Assembly: GCA_934216145.1 (NCBI GenBank)
Contig: CAKQBG010000055.1
Span: forward strand, 1-11,651
Direction of reading: 5' to 3'
Length of the DNA: 11,651 bases
From: an uncultured Anaeroplasma sp.
GTDB lineage: Bacteria > Bacillota_I > Bacilli_A > Acholeplasmatales > Anaeroplasmataceae
Position 1 is the stretch's first letter; every line of letters begins with the position of its first letter. A program made the position numbers and the translations under genes. The notes below the pieces were generated by a model. The model did not search any database. It saw only the letters and a program-made list of their open reading frames with translations, and was not told the DNA's origin. Of this stretch, positions 1 to 6,810 are shown in pieces.

Positions 1-763
1 ATATCTTCAACTCTTTCTCTTAAGTATGGCTTTTCAGATTCATTACCCGGGAAAAACTCTGTATCTAATGGTATTTGGTTTGCATCTAGCATAAGTGCTT
101 GGGCTACTAGTGGTGATTTTTGATTTTCTTTGCTTGGGCCTTTTCTTTGAAAATCATTTTCTAAATCAATTTCAAAATAGTAATTAGTACAATCAAAATA
201 AACCTTACTGTAATCTCTTTTCCATAGAGTAGAAATATGTTTATTTAGAATTTCAATATATTTATGATAATCGGAACCTATAAAGTTAATACAGTCAAGT
301 ATTTGATCATATGAATAACTAGAAGCACCATAAATGTTAGGAATTACCTTTTCAAAAGCTTTATATTTTGAACCTGGAGATATTATTTGAGAATAACATA
401 AAGTCTTAAATAATTCACTAAATTTGTAATGACATTTAAAGTTGGAAGCTACCGCGTTTAAGTCTTTATCCATATTTAAAAGATTGAATAAAGAGCTAAC
501 TAAGAAATGTCCAGCAAATTTAAGTACTGAGGTATCACTAATTTGTTTTTCTTTTTTTAAATTAAGTTCTTTATTCAAAACATCAACCTCAGCCTGAAAA
601 TGTGAAATTGGATCTTTAATACCAGATTCAATAAGGTCAGTAACATAACCTATTTTTTTAAATGACTTATTTCTTTTTCCTTTTCCTGAAATATAAAATG
701 ATTCATATATTTGTAAATAAGTACCTTTTTAGAAGGGGTAGTTTTCTTTAAAAAATATGACAT
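1..763 (-). pseudogene. IS1634-type transposase, 5' part, frameshifted and cut by the window edge
   Basis: Read on the minus strand, an ATG at 763-761 has a GGAGG site (775-771) seven bases upstream. The first 13 codons (MSYFLKKTTPSKK) are followed by a frame change at the A-run 730-726: five A's are present where six would keep the frame. From about 725 down to base 1 a second frame is open for 241 codons and continues beyond the window. It contains GTYLQIYESFYISGKGK near the start, KVYFDCTNYYFE (first likely catalytic Asp at 194-192), and PLDTEFFPGNESE, the layout of IS1634/IS4-like DDE transposases of Bacillota. The later catalytic residues lie outside the window. No ATG in the long frame lies near its beginning, and a TAA sits just upstream, so full-length protein needs a frameshift. 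This is most likely a decayed copy. A sequencing error in the homopolymer, or -1 slippage at U-AAA-AAG, are alternatives. Family call is from recognition of motifs. Confidence 0.8.
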
Positions 764-802
764 AAAATAACCTCCGAACTGACTATCGAAATTTTTAACA
801 CC

Positions 803-911
803 TTAACACCTCTTATTGTATATCGATAAAAAATATTTTCAACTTTTTTTAATTACTTTAGTAATTAAATTTGAAGAAAATATTTGTTAATTTTAAATTT
901 TGGGGTGTTAA
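803..911. repeat. AT-rich interrupted palindrome with three nested arms
   Basis: Three pairs of inverted arms share one centre. The outer pair is TTAACACCTC (803-812) against GGGGTGTTAA (902-911), 9 of 10 complementary. The middle pair is AAATATTTTC (831-840) against GAAAATATTT (876-885), perfect. The inner pair is TTTAATTACT (848-857) against AGTAATTAAA (860-869), perfect with a two-base loop. The arms between are unpaired or partly paired. It could be a bidirectional terminator between the transposase and tig, a MITE-like element, or part of an insertion-sequence end. No flanking target duplication was recognised. Confidence 0.6.
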
Positions 912-1032
912 ATCCTAAATACGGGAATGTAAATATGGAAGATATAAATCTGAAGGCGATAACTACTATAAAAAATAAAGGGAAAAACAGCTTATTATAG
1001 TACTAAATTAAGGGCATTTAATAAAAATTTTC

Positions 1033-1060
1033 TTTACAAAATTGAAGTTTATGCTATAAT
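1033..1060 (+). promoter_or_regulatory. housekeeping promoter of tig, extended -10
   Basis: TTTACA (1033-1038) and a perfect TATAAT (1055-1060) are separated by 16 bases, with TG at 1052-1053 forming an extended -10 (TGcTATAAT). Predicted transcription start is near 1067, giving a leader of about 100 bases before tig. This fits strong constitutive sigma-A-type transcription. Confidence 0.8.
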
Positions 1061-1121
1061 TGATATGATTGTTGTAAGTATGGAATTTTGAGATAGCAAA
1101 CATTATTTATATGATTTAAAT

Positions 1122-1167
1122 AGGAGGATCAGACATATTCCTGAAATATCTCTGTCTGAATGATAAA
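1122..1167 (+). promoter_or_regulatory. tig leader: Shine-Dalgarno separated from the start by a hairpin
   Basis: A strong AGGAGG (1122-1127) lies 40 bases before the tig ATG at 1168, too far for normal initiation. Between them TCAGAC (1129-1134) pairs with GTCTGA (1154-1159), and inside this ATATT (1135-1139) pairs with AATAT (1145-1149) around loop CCTGA, leaving CTCT (1150-1153) bulged. If folded, only about nine bases remain between the Shine-Dalgarno and ATG, a normal distance. No other Shine-Dalgarno stands next to the ATG. An alternative pairing of AGGA (1122-1125) with TCCT (1139-1142) could instead hide the site. The structure is read by eye, not computed. Confidence 0.55.
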
Positions 1168-2454
1168 ATGGAAACAGTTAAATTAGAACATAGTCGTGTT
1201 AAATTAATTTTTGATGTGACTCCTGAAGAATTTGAAGCAGCATTAGATAAGGCATTCCCTATTAAGAATGCTAAGGTTACAATTCATGGCTTCAGAGCAG
1301 GAAAAGCGCCTAGATCAGTATATGAAAAGAATTATGGTGTTGAGTCTTTATATGATGAAGCATTAGATGAAATCTTCAATAATAAGGTTCAAGAAGCTTT
1401 AAAGGATGAAGAATTAGCTAAGAAGCTTGTTGGTAGATTCGAACCATCTATTGAGTCTCAAATTGAGCGTGGTAAGGAATTCAAGGTTTCATTATCTATT
1501 GATGTATTCCCTGAGTTTGAATTACCTGAATACAAGAATATTGAAGTTAAGAAGCAAAACCTAGAAGTTACTGATGCTGAGGTTGATGCTGAAATAAAGA
1601 CTTTAGTAGCTAAGGATATTAAGAAGGAAGTTAAGGCTGAACAAGTAATTGCTTCTGGTGATTATGTTACATTTGATTTTGTAGGTACAGTTGATGGTGT
1701 TGAATTCCCTGGTGGAAAGGCTGACAACTATGAGCTTCAAATTGGTTCAAATACATTCATCCCTGGTTTTGAGGATCAAATGATCGGAATGAAAAAGGAT
1801 GAGATTAAGGATCTTAATGTTACATTCCCTGAAAATTATGGTGAAAAGTCATTAGCTGGTAAGGCTGCAGTATTTAAGGTTACTGTTCATGAGGTTAAGG
1901 AAGAGATTTTACCTGAATTGACTGATGAGTATGTTCAAGGCTTAAAGATTGAGAATGTAGGCAATCTTGATGAGCTAAAGGCTTTCAAGAAGGGCGAGAT
2001 TGCTGAAAAGAAAGCAGTTAGTGAAAAGGATCGTCAAGTAAATGAAATCATTAATAAGGTTTTAGATTCAGCTAATGTTGATATGCCTGCGTCAATGATT
2101 AATGAGCGTGTTGAAGAAATTAGAAATCAATATGTTAACCAAGCAAAGATGTATAATATTCCTTTTGAAACATTCTTAGGTTTAATGAATGTTACAAAGG
2201 AAGCATTTGAAGAAGAGACTTTAAAACAAGGTACTCGTCAAGCATTATTCTCTTTAATTGCTGGTAAGATTATTGAGGTTGAAAAGCTAGCTCCTACTAA
2301 GGAAACTCTTGAAGCTAAGGCTGAAGAGGAAGCTAAGAAGTCTGGTTCAACTAAGGAAGATGTATTAAAGAATAATTCTATGAGATATTATAATGAATTA
2401 GCTTATAATGCATTAGTTGAATTATTATTAGCAAATGCTAAAATTGTTGATTAA
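1168..2454 (+). CDS. tig: trigger factor, ribosome-associated chaperone and peptidyl-prolyl isomerase
   Basis: Trigger factor docks at the ribosome exit tunnel through uL23 and shelters emerging chains; its FKBP-type domain catalyses prolyl cis-trans isomerisation. The 428 residues match the usual family length. The N-terminal domain carries the ribosome-binding signature GFRAGKAP at residues 41-48. The FKBP-like domain spans about 164-245 (GDYVTFDFVGTVDG, then PGFEDQMIGM), and a helical substrate-cradling C-terminal domain fills about 250-428. The reading frame stays open upstream as far as the Shine-Dalgarno, but ATG 1168 gives the typical family N-terminus (short beta-strand start, then VTPEEFEAALDKAF), so I keep it. 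Lysine is mostly AAG, unlike the AAA-rich middle cluster, which suggests high expression. It has its own promoter and terminator. In many Bacillota clpX follows tig; here lon does. Confidence 0.97.
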   Translation: METVKLEHSRVKLIFDVTPEEFEAALDKAFPIKNAKVTIHGFRAGKAPRSVYEKNYGVESLYDEALDEIFNNKVQEALKDEELAKKLVGRFEPSIESQIERGKEFKVSLSIDVFPEFELPEYKNIEVKKQNLEVTDAEVDAEIKTLVAKDIKKEVKAEQVIASGDYVTFDFVGTVDGVEFPGGKADNYELQIGSNTFIPGFEDQMIGMKKDEIKDLNVTFPENYGEKSLAGKAAVFKVTVHEVKEEILPELTDEYVQGLKIENVGNLDELKAFKKGEIAEKKAVSEKDRQVNEIINKVLDSANVDMPASMINERVEEIRNQYVNQAKMYNIPFETFLGLMNVTKEAFEEETLKQGTRQALFSLIAGKIIEVEKLAPTKETLEAKAEEEAKKSGSTKEDVLKNNSMRYYNELAYNALVELLLANAKIVD

Positions 2455-2479
2455 TTAATGAATTAAATATTTGAAAATG

Positions 2480-2508
2480 AAGCCAGTTTATTAACTGGCT
2501 TTAATTTT
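2480..2508 (+). terminator. intrinsic terminator after tig
   Basis: AAGCCAGTT (2480-2488) pairs perfectly with AACTGGCTT (2493-2501) over a four-base loop and is followed by TAATTTT. The T-tract is interrupted, so termination may be incomplete and allow some read-through to lon. Confidence 0.85.
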
Positions 2509-2531
2509 AAATTGTGTGATTCTATGGTTTT

Positions 2532-2558
2532 TTGGCAAAGCGCTTGCAAAAGTGCTAA
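2532..2558 (+). promoter_or_regulatory. degenerate CIRCE-like (HrcA) operator over the lon -35 box
   Basis: The CIRCE consensus bound by HrcA is TTAGCACTC, nine bases, GAGTGCTAA. Here TTGGCAAAG (2532-2540), exactly nine bases, then AAGTGCTAA (2550-2558) follow that layout. The right half matches 8 of 9 and the left half 5 of 9. The site overlaps the -35 box, where a repressor could block polymerase. CIRCE ahead of lon is known in mycoplasmas. A rival reading is the palindrome AAGCGCTT (2538-2545), the core of LacI/CcpA-type operators; against the cre consensus it has three mismatches. Confidence 0.4.
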
Positions 2559-2572
2559 AAATAATGTATATT
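2544..2572 (+). promoter_or_regulatory. housekeeping promoter of lon
   Basis: TTGCAA (2544-2549) and TATATT (2567-2572) are spaced by the ideal 17 bases. Predicted start near 2579 leaves a leader of about 35 bases carrying AGGAAGG (2601-2607), six bases before ATG 2614. Confidence 0.75.
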
Positions 2573-2613
2573 AGTAATTGTCAATTTAATGATTGACGAA
2601 AGGAAGGTATATT

Positions 2614-4947
2614 ATGGAAGAAAACACAAAAATTATGTTACCTGCCATAGCCGTTAGAGGTGTTGTACCACTTCCAGGAAATGAATTTAAAATTGAAGTT
2701 GGTAGAGAAAATTCAGTTCAAGCCTTAGAGGCTGCTGAAAAAATGTATGGTGGAAATGTTATTCTTTTAGTTCAAAAGGATTCATCACTTACTGAGGTTA
2801 CTAGTAATGATGTTGAAACCATTGGTGTATTAGCTAAAATAACCCTAAAGCTTAGATTGCCTAATAGCAATTATCGTGTTAGATTTAAAATTACTAACCG
2901 TGTTGAAATAAAGGAATTTACATCTGAAAGTCCTTATTTTGTATGCAATTATGAAAAAATTTTCTCAATTTTACAAAATGATGAGACTGAGGCTGCATTA
3001 ATGAAAAATGTTATGGCTGAGGTTTCTACTGCAGGCCAAAACATGTTAACTTCACCTGAAGAGGTGTCAAAGGTTCTTAAGGCTGGTGTTAACGCTGATA
3101 CATTCTCAGATATTGTTGCTTATCAATTAAAGACTAACAGTGGCTTAAGTAAGTATCGTTATCTAGAAGAAATCAATGTTTGTAAACGTCTTGAAATGAT
3201 TCTTGAGGATTTTGAGCGTGAAAGACAAATCCTTGATATTGAAAATAAGATTAATAAAGAGGTTAAGAAATCAATAGACGAATCTCAAAAGGAATATTAC
3301 CTAAGAGAAAAAATGAAGGCTATTCAAAACGAATTAGGTGATAAGGCTAGACAAGAGGAAGATGTTGAAGAACTAAGAAAGAAAATTGAAGAAGCGCATT
3401 TACCAAAGAATGTGTATGATAAGGCTAAGGCTGAACTTCAAAAGTATGCCTCTACATCTAATCAAATGGCTGAATCAGGTGTAATCCGTTCTTATCTTGA
3501 ATGGATTATTAATCTACCTTGGTATAAGGAATCTACTGATAATAATGATTTAAGTGATGTAGCTAAAAAGCTAGATCAAAATCATTATGGTCTTGATAAG
3601 GTTAAGGAAAGAATTATTGAATATCTAGCAGTAAAAATGATGACTGGACGTAATCCATCAACTATCTTATGCTTTGCTGGTCCTCCGGGAGTTGGTAAAA
3701 CTTCTCTTGCTAGAAGCATTAGCGAGGCTTTAGGTAGAAAATTTGTTAAACAATCATTAGGTGGCGTAAGAGATGAATCTGAGATTCGTGGTCATAGAAG
3801 AACTTATATTGGTGCTTTACCAGGACGTATTCTAAAGGGAATGAAGGATTCAGGTACTATTAATCCAGTATTCCTATTAGATGAAATTGATAAGATGACT
3901 GCTGATTATCGTGGTGATCCTGCTGCTGCAATGCTTGAGGTATTAGACCCAGAACAAAATAAGTATTTCAGTGATAATTATCTTGAGGAACCTTATGATT
4001 TATCTCAGGTTATGTTTATTACAACTGCTAATGATTTATCACAAATTCCAGAACCATTACGTGATCGTATGGAAATAATTGAATTATCTTCTTATACTGA
4101 AATTGAGAAGTTTAATATTGGATTTAAACATTTAATTCCAAGAGAGCTTGCTGAACATGGTCTAAAGGAAGAACAATTATCAATTTCTGAGGATGCAATG
4201 TATGGAATTATTCAAGGCTACACAAGAGAAGCTGGTGTTCGTGAATTAAATCGTATGATCGCAACTATTTGTCGTAAGACAGTTAAAAAGATATTGATGG
4301 AGCATGTTGAGTCTGTTTCAGTTACAAAAGACAATTTAGCTGAATTCTTAGGTAAAATTAGATTTACTAATAATAAGAATCGTGAAAAAAATCAGGTTGG
4401 TGTTGTTACTGGCTTAGCATATACATCATTTGGTGGAGATACTCTTGATATCGAGGTTACTACTTATCCAGGTAAGGGTGGCTTAGTATTAACAGGTAAG
4501 CTTGGTGATGTAATGAAGGAATCTGCACAAGCTGCATTCAGTTATGTAAAGAGTCATTCAGAAGAACATAAGATTGATCCTAAGTTCCTAGAAACACATG
4601 ATATTCATATCCATGTACCAGAGGGAGCTGTACCAAAGGATGGACCTTCTGCAGGTGTTACATTAACTACTGCCCTAGTTTCTGCATTATCTAATAGACC
4701 AGTTGATTGCCATATTGGTATGACAGGTGAAATTACATTACGTGGTTCTGTATTACCTATTGGTGGTTTACGTGAGAAGTCTATTGCGGCTAATAGAAGT
4801 GGTTTAAAGAAAATCTTTATTCCAGCTGAAAATGAAAGAGATATTGAGGATATTCCAGAAGAGGTTAGATCTCAATTAGAAATTCAGCCTGTATCTCATA
4901 TTTCTGAAATATTAAATTCAATTTTCGGTGATTCTATAACTGAATAA
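2614..4947 (+). CDS. lon: ATP-dependent protease Lon (LonA type)
   Basis: Lon is a cytoplasmic homo-oligomeric AAA+ serine protease that unfolds and degrades damaged proteins and selected regulators. From ATG 2614 the protein has 777 residues, close to the 774 of Bacillus subtilis LonA. The N-terminal substrate-binding domain (about 5-200) begins with LPAIAVRGVVPLPG and leads into a helical linker. The AAA+ module has Walker A GPPGVGKT at 356-363 (Lys362) and Walker B FLLDEID at 420-426 (Asp423, Glu424). The protease domain has the catalytic Ser679 in KDGPSAG and Lys722 in GLREKS; their 43-residue spacing matches the family. An in-frame TTG at 2593 would add seven residues but it lies upstream of the Shine-Dalgarno AGGAAGG, so ATG 2614 is preferred. 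All active residues are present, so the enzyme should work. It is a monocistronic unit with its own promoter, possible HrcA-type operator and terminator. Confidence 0.97.
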   Translation: MEENTKIMLPAIAVRGVVPLPGNEFKIEVGRENSVQALEAAEKMYGGNVILLVQKDSSLTEVTSNDVETIGVLAKITLKLRLPNSNYRVRFKITNRVEIKEFTSESPYFVCNYEKIFSILQNDETEAALMKNVMAEVSTAGQNMLTSPEEVSKVLKAGVNADTFSDIVAYQLKTNSGLSKYRYLEEINVCKRLEMILEDFERERQILDIENKINKEVKKSIDESQKEYYLREKMKAIQNELGDKARQEEDVEELRKKIEEAHLPKNVYDKAKAELQKYASTSNQMAESGVIRSYLEWIINLPWYKESTDNNDLSDVAKKLDQNHYGLDKVKERIIEYLAVKMMTGRNPSTILCFAGPPGVGKTSLARSISEALGRKFVKQSLGGVRDESEIRGHRRTYIGALPGRILKGMKDSGTINPVFLLDEIDKMTADYRGDPAAAMLEVLDPEQNKYFSDNYLEEPYDLSQVMFITTANDLSQIPEPLRDRMEIIELSSYTEIEKFNIGFKHLIPRELAEHGLKEEQLSISEDAMYGIIQGYTREAGVRELNRMIATICRKTVKKILMEHVESVSVTKDNLAEFLGKIRFTNNKNREKNQVGVVTGLAYTSFGGDTLDIEVTTYPGKGGLVLTGKLGDVMKESAQAAFSYVKSHSEEHKIDPKFLETHDIHIHVPEGAVPKDGPSAGVTLTTALVSALSNRPVDCHIGMTGEITLRGSVLPIGGLREKSIAANRSGLKKIFIPAENERDIEDIPEEVRSQLEIQPVSHISEILNSIFGDSITE

Positions 4948-4956
4948 TAATATTTA

Positions 4957-4984
4957 ATGGTTACTATTTTGGTAGCCATTTTTT
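4957..4984 (+). terminator. intrinsic terminator after lon
   Basis: ATGGTTACT (4957-4965) pairs with GGTAGCCAT (4971-4979), including two G-T pairs, around a five-base loop, and runs into six T's. It lies nine bases past the lon stop. Confidence 0.85.
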
Positions 4985-5009
4985 ATTATAAATTATTTTT
5001 ATAAATTAA

Positions 5010-5038
5010 TTGACTTTAATAAAAAATACTAATATACT
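5010..5038 (+). promoter_or_regulatory. housekeeping promoter of the LysR-rlu cluster
   Basis: TTGACT (5010-5015) and TATACT (5033-5038) are separated by 17 bases, one mismatch each from consensus. Predicted start is about 5045. The leader is very short, so AGAGGATGGTGAG (5045-5057) acts as the ribosome binding region for ATG 5061. Confidence 0.75.
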
Positions 5039-5060
5039 TGAATAAGAGGATGGTGAGAAA

Positions 5061-5939
5061 ATGATAGATAATAGATTAATAACCTTCTTAACCTTATTAG
5101 AGGAAAAGAATTATACTAGAACAGCTAGTAAACTTTATATTACTCAGCCTGCAGTAACTCACCATATTAAATCCTTAGAAAATGAATATAATATTACACT
5201 ATTTTCTGATTCTAAAAGCTTTATGCTTACAAATGCTGGAAATATTTTATATGAATACGCATTAAGAATAAAAGAAGAAAACGAGCTTTTATTAAATACT
5301 ATATCGAAAGCTAATAATTCCTCATTAGATAGATATGCCATTACTCCATCATCATTTTCAATGATGAGATATAGTAATGAATTAAAAGAATTTTATAAAA
5401 ATATTATTAATAATGAGCTTTCTATTACTGATCCTTTAAAGCTTTTTAATGATATATCATCTGGAAGAATTGATTTTGGAATTATTGAAAGTAGCTTTGA
5501 TAGTTCTATATTTGAATCAATTCAAATTTGTAGCGAAAGAATATGTGTTATTGTATCAGCTAATGGAAGCTTTAAGAATAAGGATAGAATCACAAGAGAA
5601 CAGTTAAATTCAGCCACAATTGTCTTTCCTGATGAACTATCTGGTATTTATAACTCTGTTACTCAAACTTTTAAAAATAAAAATATTAAAATGAAAACAC
5701 AAAGAATAATTTATTCTAATTCCCCTACTATTATGGCTGATATAGTTAATGAGATAGATGGAGTTGGTTTTATGTATCAATCTACAGCTATACATTTTGA
5801 GGAAGAGGGACTAATTAAAAGAATAGAACTTTTAAATTATTCTCCATCTCAAAATTTCTATTTAATATATAATAAAATAACAAGCCATAGAGAGAATTTA
5901 ACAGCAATAAATGAAATTTTAAAAAGGATAAATAAATAA
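5061..5939 (+). CDS. LysR-family transcriptional regulator
   Basis: The 292-residue length is typical of LysR-type regulators, which bind DNA as tetramers and respond to a small effector. The N-terminal winged helix-turn-helix is clear: about residues 15-45 read NYTRTASKLYITQPAVTHHI and continue with KSLE, the hallmark of the family. The effector-binding region (about 90-290) is divergent, and no ligand can be inferred. LysR genes usually sit back-to-back with their target. This one instead heads a co-directional cluster and ends one base before the pseudouridine synthase, so it may control that cluster, itself, or genes elsewhere. Codon use is AAA- and ATA-rich, typical of modest expression. 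Family call is firm and the role is unknown. Confidence 0.93.
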   Translation: MIDNRLITFLTLLEEKNYTRTASKLYITQPAVTHHIKSLENEYNITLFSDSKSFMLTNAGNILYEYALRIKEENELLLNTISKANNSSLDRYAITPSSFSMMRYSNELKEFYKNIINNELSITDPLKLFNDISSGRIDFGIIESSFDSSIFESIQICSERICVIVSANGSFKNKDRITREQLNSATIVFPDELSGIYNSVTQTFKNKNIKMKTQRIIYSNSPTIMADIVNEIDGVGFMYQSTAIHFEEEGLIKRIELLNYSPSQNFYLIYNKITSHRENLTAINEILKRINK

Positions 5940-5940
5940 A

Positions 5941-6579
5941 ATGTTAGATGTAATATATGAGGATAATCATATAATTGTTGTATATAAGCCTAAGGGAATA
6001 TTATCTCAGGCTGATGGTTCTAATAAGCCTGATATGCTTACAATTATAAAAGATTATATAAAGGAAAAATATAATAAGCCTGGTAATGTTTATTTAGGCT
6101 TAGTTCATAGACTTGATATTAATACTAGTGGAATAATGGTATTTGCTAAAACGTCAAAGGCAGCATCTAGATTAAGTGATTCTATAAAAAATCATAGCTT
6201 TGTAAAAAAATATAAGGCAACAATAGAAGGATTTTTAGATAATAATGAATATATTACACTAGAAAATTATATTATTAAGGATGAGAAGCAAAGAAAAGCT
6301 TATATTTCTAATAATGGTCAATTTGCTTCCTTAGAATATAAAGCCTTGAAAAGCTATAAAATAAAAAATATGGTTGTAACAGATATAGATATTATTTTAC
6401 ATACAGGAAGATTTCATCAGATTAGATGCCAAATGGCTAATATTGGTCATCCCTTATACGGAGATACTAAATATGGAAGTAAAATATCTTTAAATAATGA
6501 TGATTTTCCACTTGTAGCATATTCATTATCATTTCCTCATCCAACTACAAAGGAATTAATGGAATTTAAAAGAAATTGA
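5941..6579 (+). CDS. RluA-family RNA pseudouridine synthase, short form without S4 domain
   Basis: These cytoplasmic enzymes isomerise specific uridines in 23S rRNA or tRNA to pseudouridine. The 212 residues hold the full catalytic core: KPKGILS (17-23), the catalytic loop HRLDINTSG with the expected Asp59, and TGRFHQIR (155-162) followed by HPLYGDTKYG. The N-terminal S4 RNA-binding domain of RluC/RluD types is absent, so it resembles the small RluA/TruC-like forms, but the target uridine cannot be told. The ATG follows the LysR stop by one base. The nearest Shine-Dalgarno (AAGGA, 5924-5928, 12 bases away) is weak, so translation is probably coupled to LysR. A TTGACA overlaps the stop codon and may serve the next gene. 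Confidence 0.93.
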   Translation: MLDVIYEDNHIIVVYKPKGILSQADGSNKPDMLTIIKDYIKEKYNKPGNVYLGLVHRLDINTSGIMVFAKTSKAASRLSDSIKNHSFVKKYKATIEGFLDNNEYITLENYIIKDEKQRKAYISNNGQFASLEYKALKSYKIKNMVVTDIDIILHTGRFHQIRCQMANIGHPLYGDTKYGSKISLNNDDFPLVAYSLSFPHPTTKELMEFKRN

Positions 6580-6608
6580 CAACTTAATATATAATTTCAT
6601 ATTATAAT
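6576..6608 (+). promoter_or_regulatory. possible internal promoter before yqfC-like gene
   Basis: A perfect TTGACA (6576-6581) overlaps the upstream stop codon, and a perfect TATAAT lies at 6603-6608, but the spacer of 21 bases is too long for a good sigma-A promoter. A second TATAAT at 6590-6595 is too close. A CATATTAT (6598-6605) resembles a sigma-E -10 box in six of eight places, but I see no sigma-E -35 box at the right distance. The region may simply be AT-rich. Confidence 0.3.
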
Positions 6609-6619
6609 ATGGTGATTCA

Positions 6620-6805
6620 ATGCATTTAGAGATGAATCAAAAGTATATACGTGTAGACAATTATTTACAAATTAATCAGATTAGTCATGATTTAATAGAG
6701 CTAATGAATTTTATAATTGTGGGTTCTAATTTGAAAATAGTAAGCTTAACACCAAATGAAGCTATTATTTCAGGTACAATTAGAAAAATAACAATAAAAG
6801 GATGA
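6620..6805 (+). CDS. yqfC: YqfC/YabP-family protein, short (sporulation-associated)
   Basis: This 61-residue protein resembles the C-terminal two thirds of the YabP/YqfC family. Its second half (FIIVGSNLKIVSL, then EAIISGTIRKI) follows the family's beta-strand pattern of hydrophobic residues with the conserved glycine before the last strand. Bacillus YqfC is about 93 residues, so roughly 30 N-terminal residues are missing. The start ATG has GGTGA (6611-6615) four bases upstream, and I see no in-frame upstream start with a better site. In Bacillus, yqfC is a mother-cell sporulation gene immediately before yqfD and phoH; that same order here is strong support. The stop (6803-6805) lies five bases before the preferred YqfD start. 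Molecular function is not established. Confidence 0.8.
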   Translation: MHLEMNQKYIRVDNYLQINQISHDLIELMNFIIVGSNLKIVSLTPNEAIISGTIRKITIKG

Positions 6806-6810
6806 TTAGC

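Larger units (their letters stand above)
764..1167. other. 404-base gene-poor gap between transposase and tig
   Basis: This gap holds, in order, the upstream region of the transposase with tandem TTAACACC motifs (795-802 and 803-810), an AT-rich interrupted palindrome (803-911), about 120 bases with no convincing gene (912-1032), the tig promoter (1033-1060) and the structured tig leader (about 1067-1167). The only small open frame noted is 935-1000 (21 residues). It lacks a ribosome binding site and resembles nothing I recognise. The insertion-sequence end should lie in the left half of this gap, but I could not fix it because the other end of the element is outside the window. Confidence 0.6.

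Noticed and set aside
935..1000. 21-codon open frame in the gap upstream of tig
   Set aside because: No ribosome binding site, no similarity recognised, and its length is expected by chance.
1160..1186. Tiny frame ATG at 1160 overlapping the tig start
   Set aside because: Eight codons in another frame; it has no better Shine-Dalgarno and its stop follows soon, although it could in theory affect tig initiation.
2593..2613. TTG start for lon seven codons upstream
   Set aside because: The Shine-Dalgarno AGGAAGG lies within this stretch and is correctly spaced only for ATG 2614.
5159..5341. 60-residue minus-strand frame inside the LysR gene
   Set aside because: It lies fully within a well-supported gene and resembles nothing known.
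6598..6605. Sigma-E type -10 box before yqfC
   Set aside because: Only the -10 partly matches; no -35 box of that class is present at the right distance.
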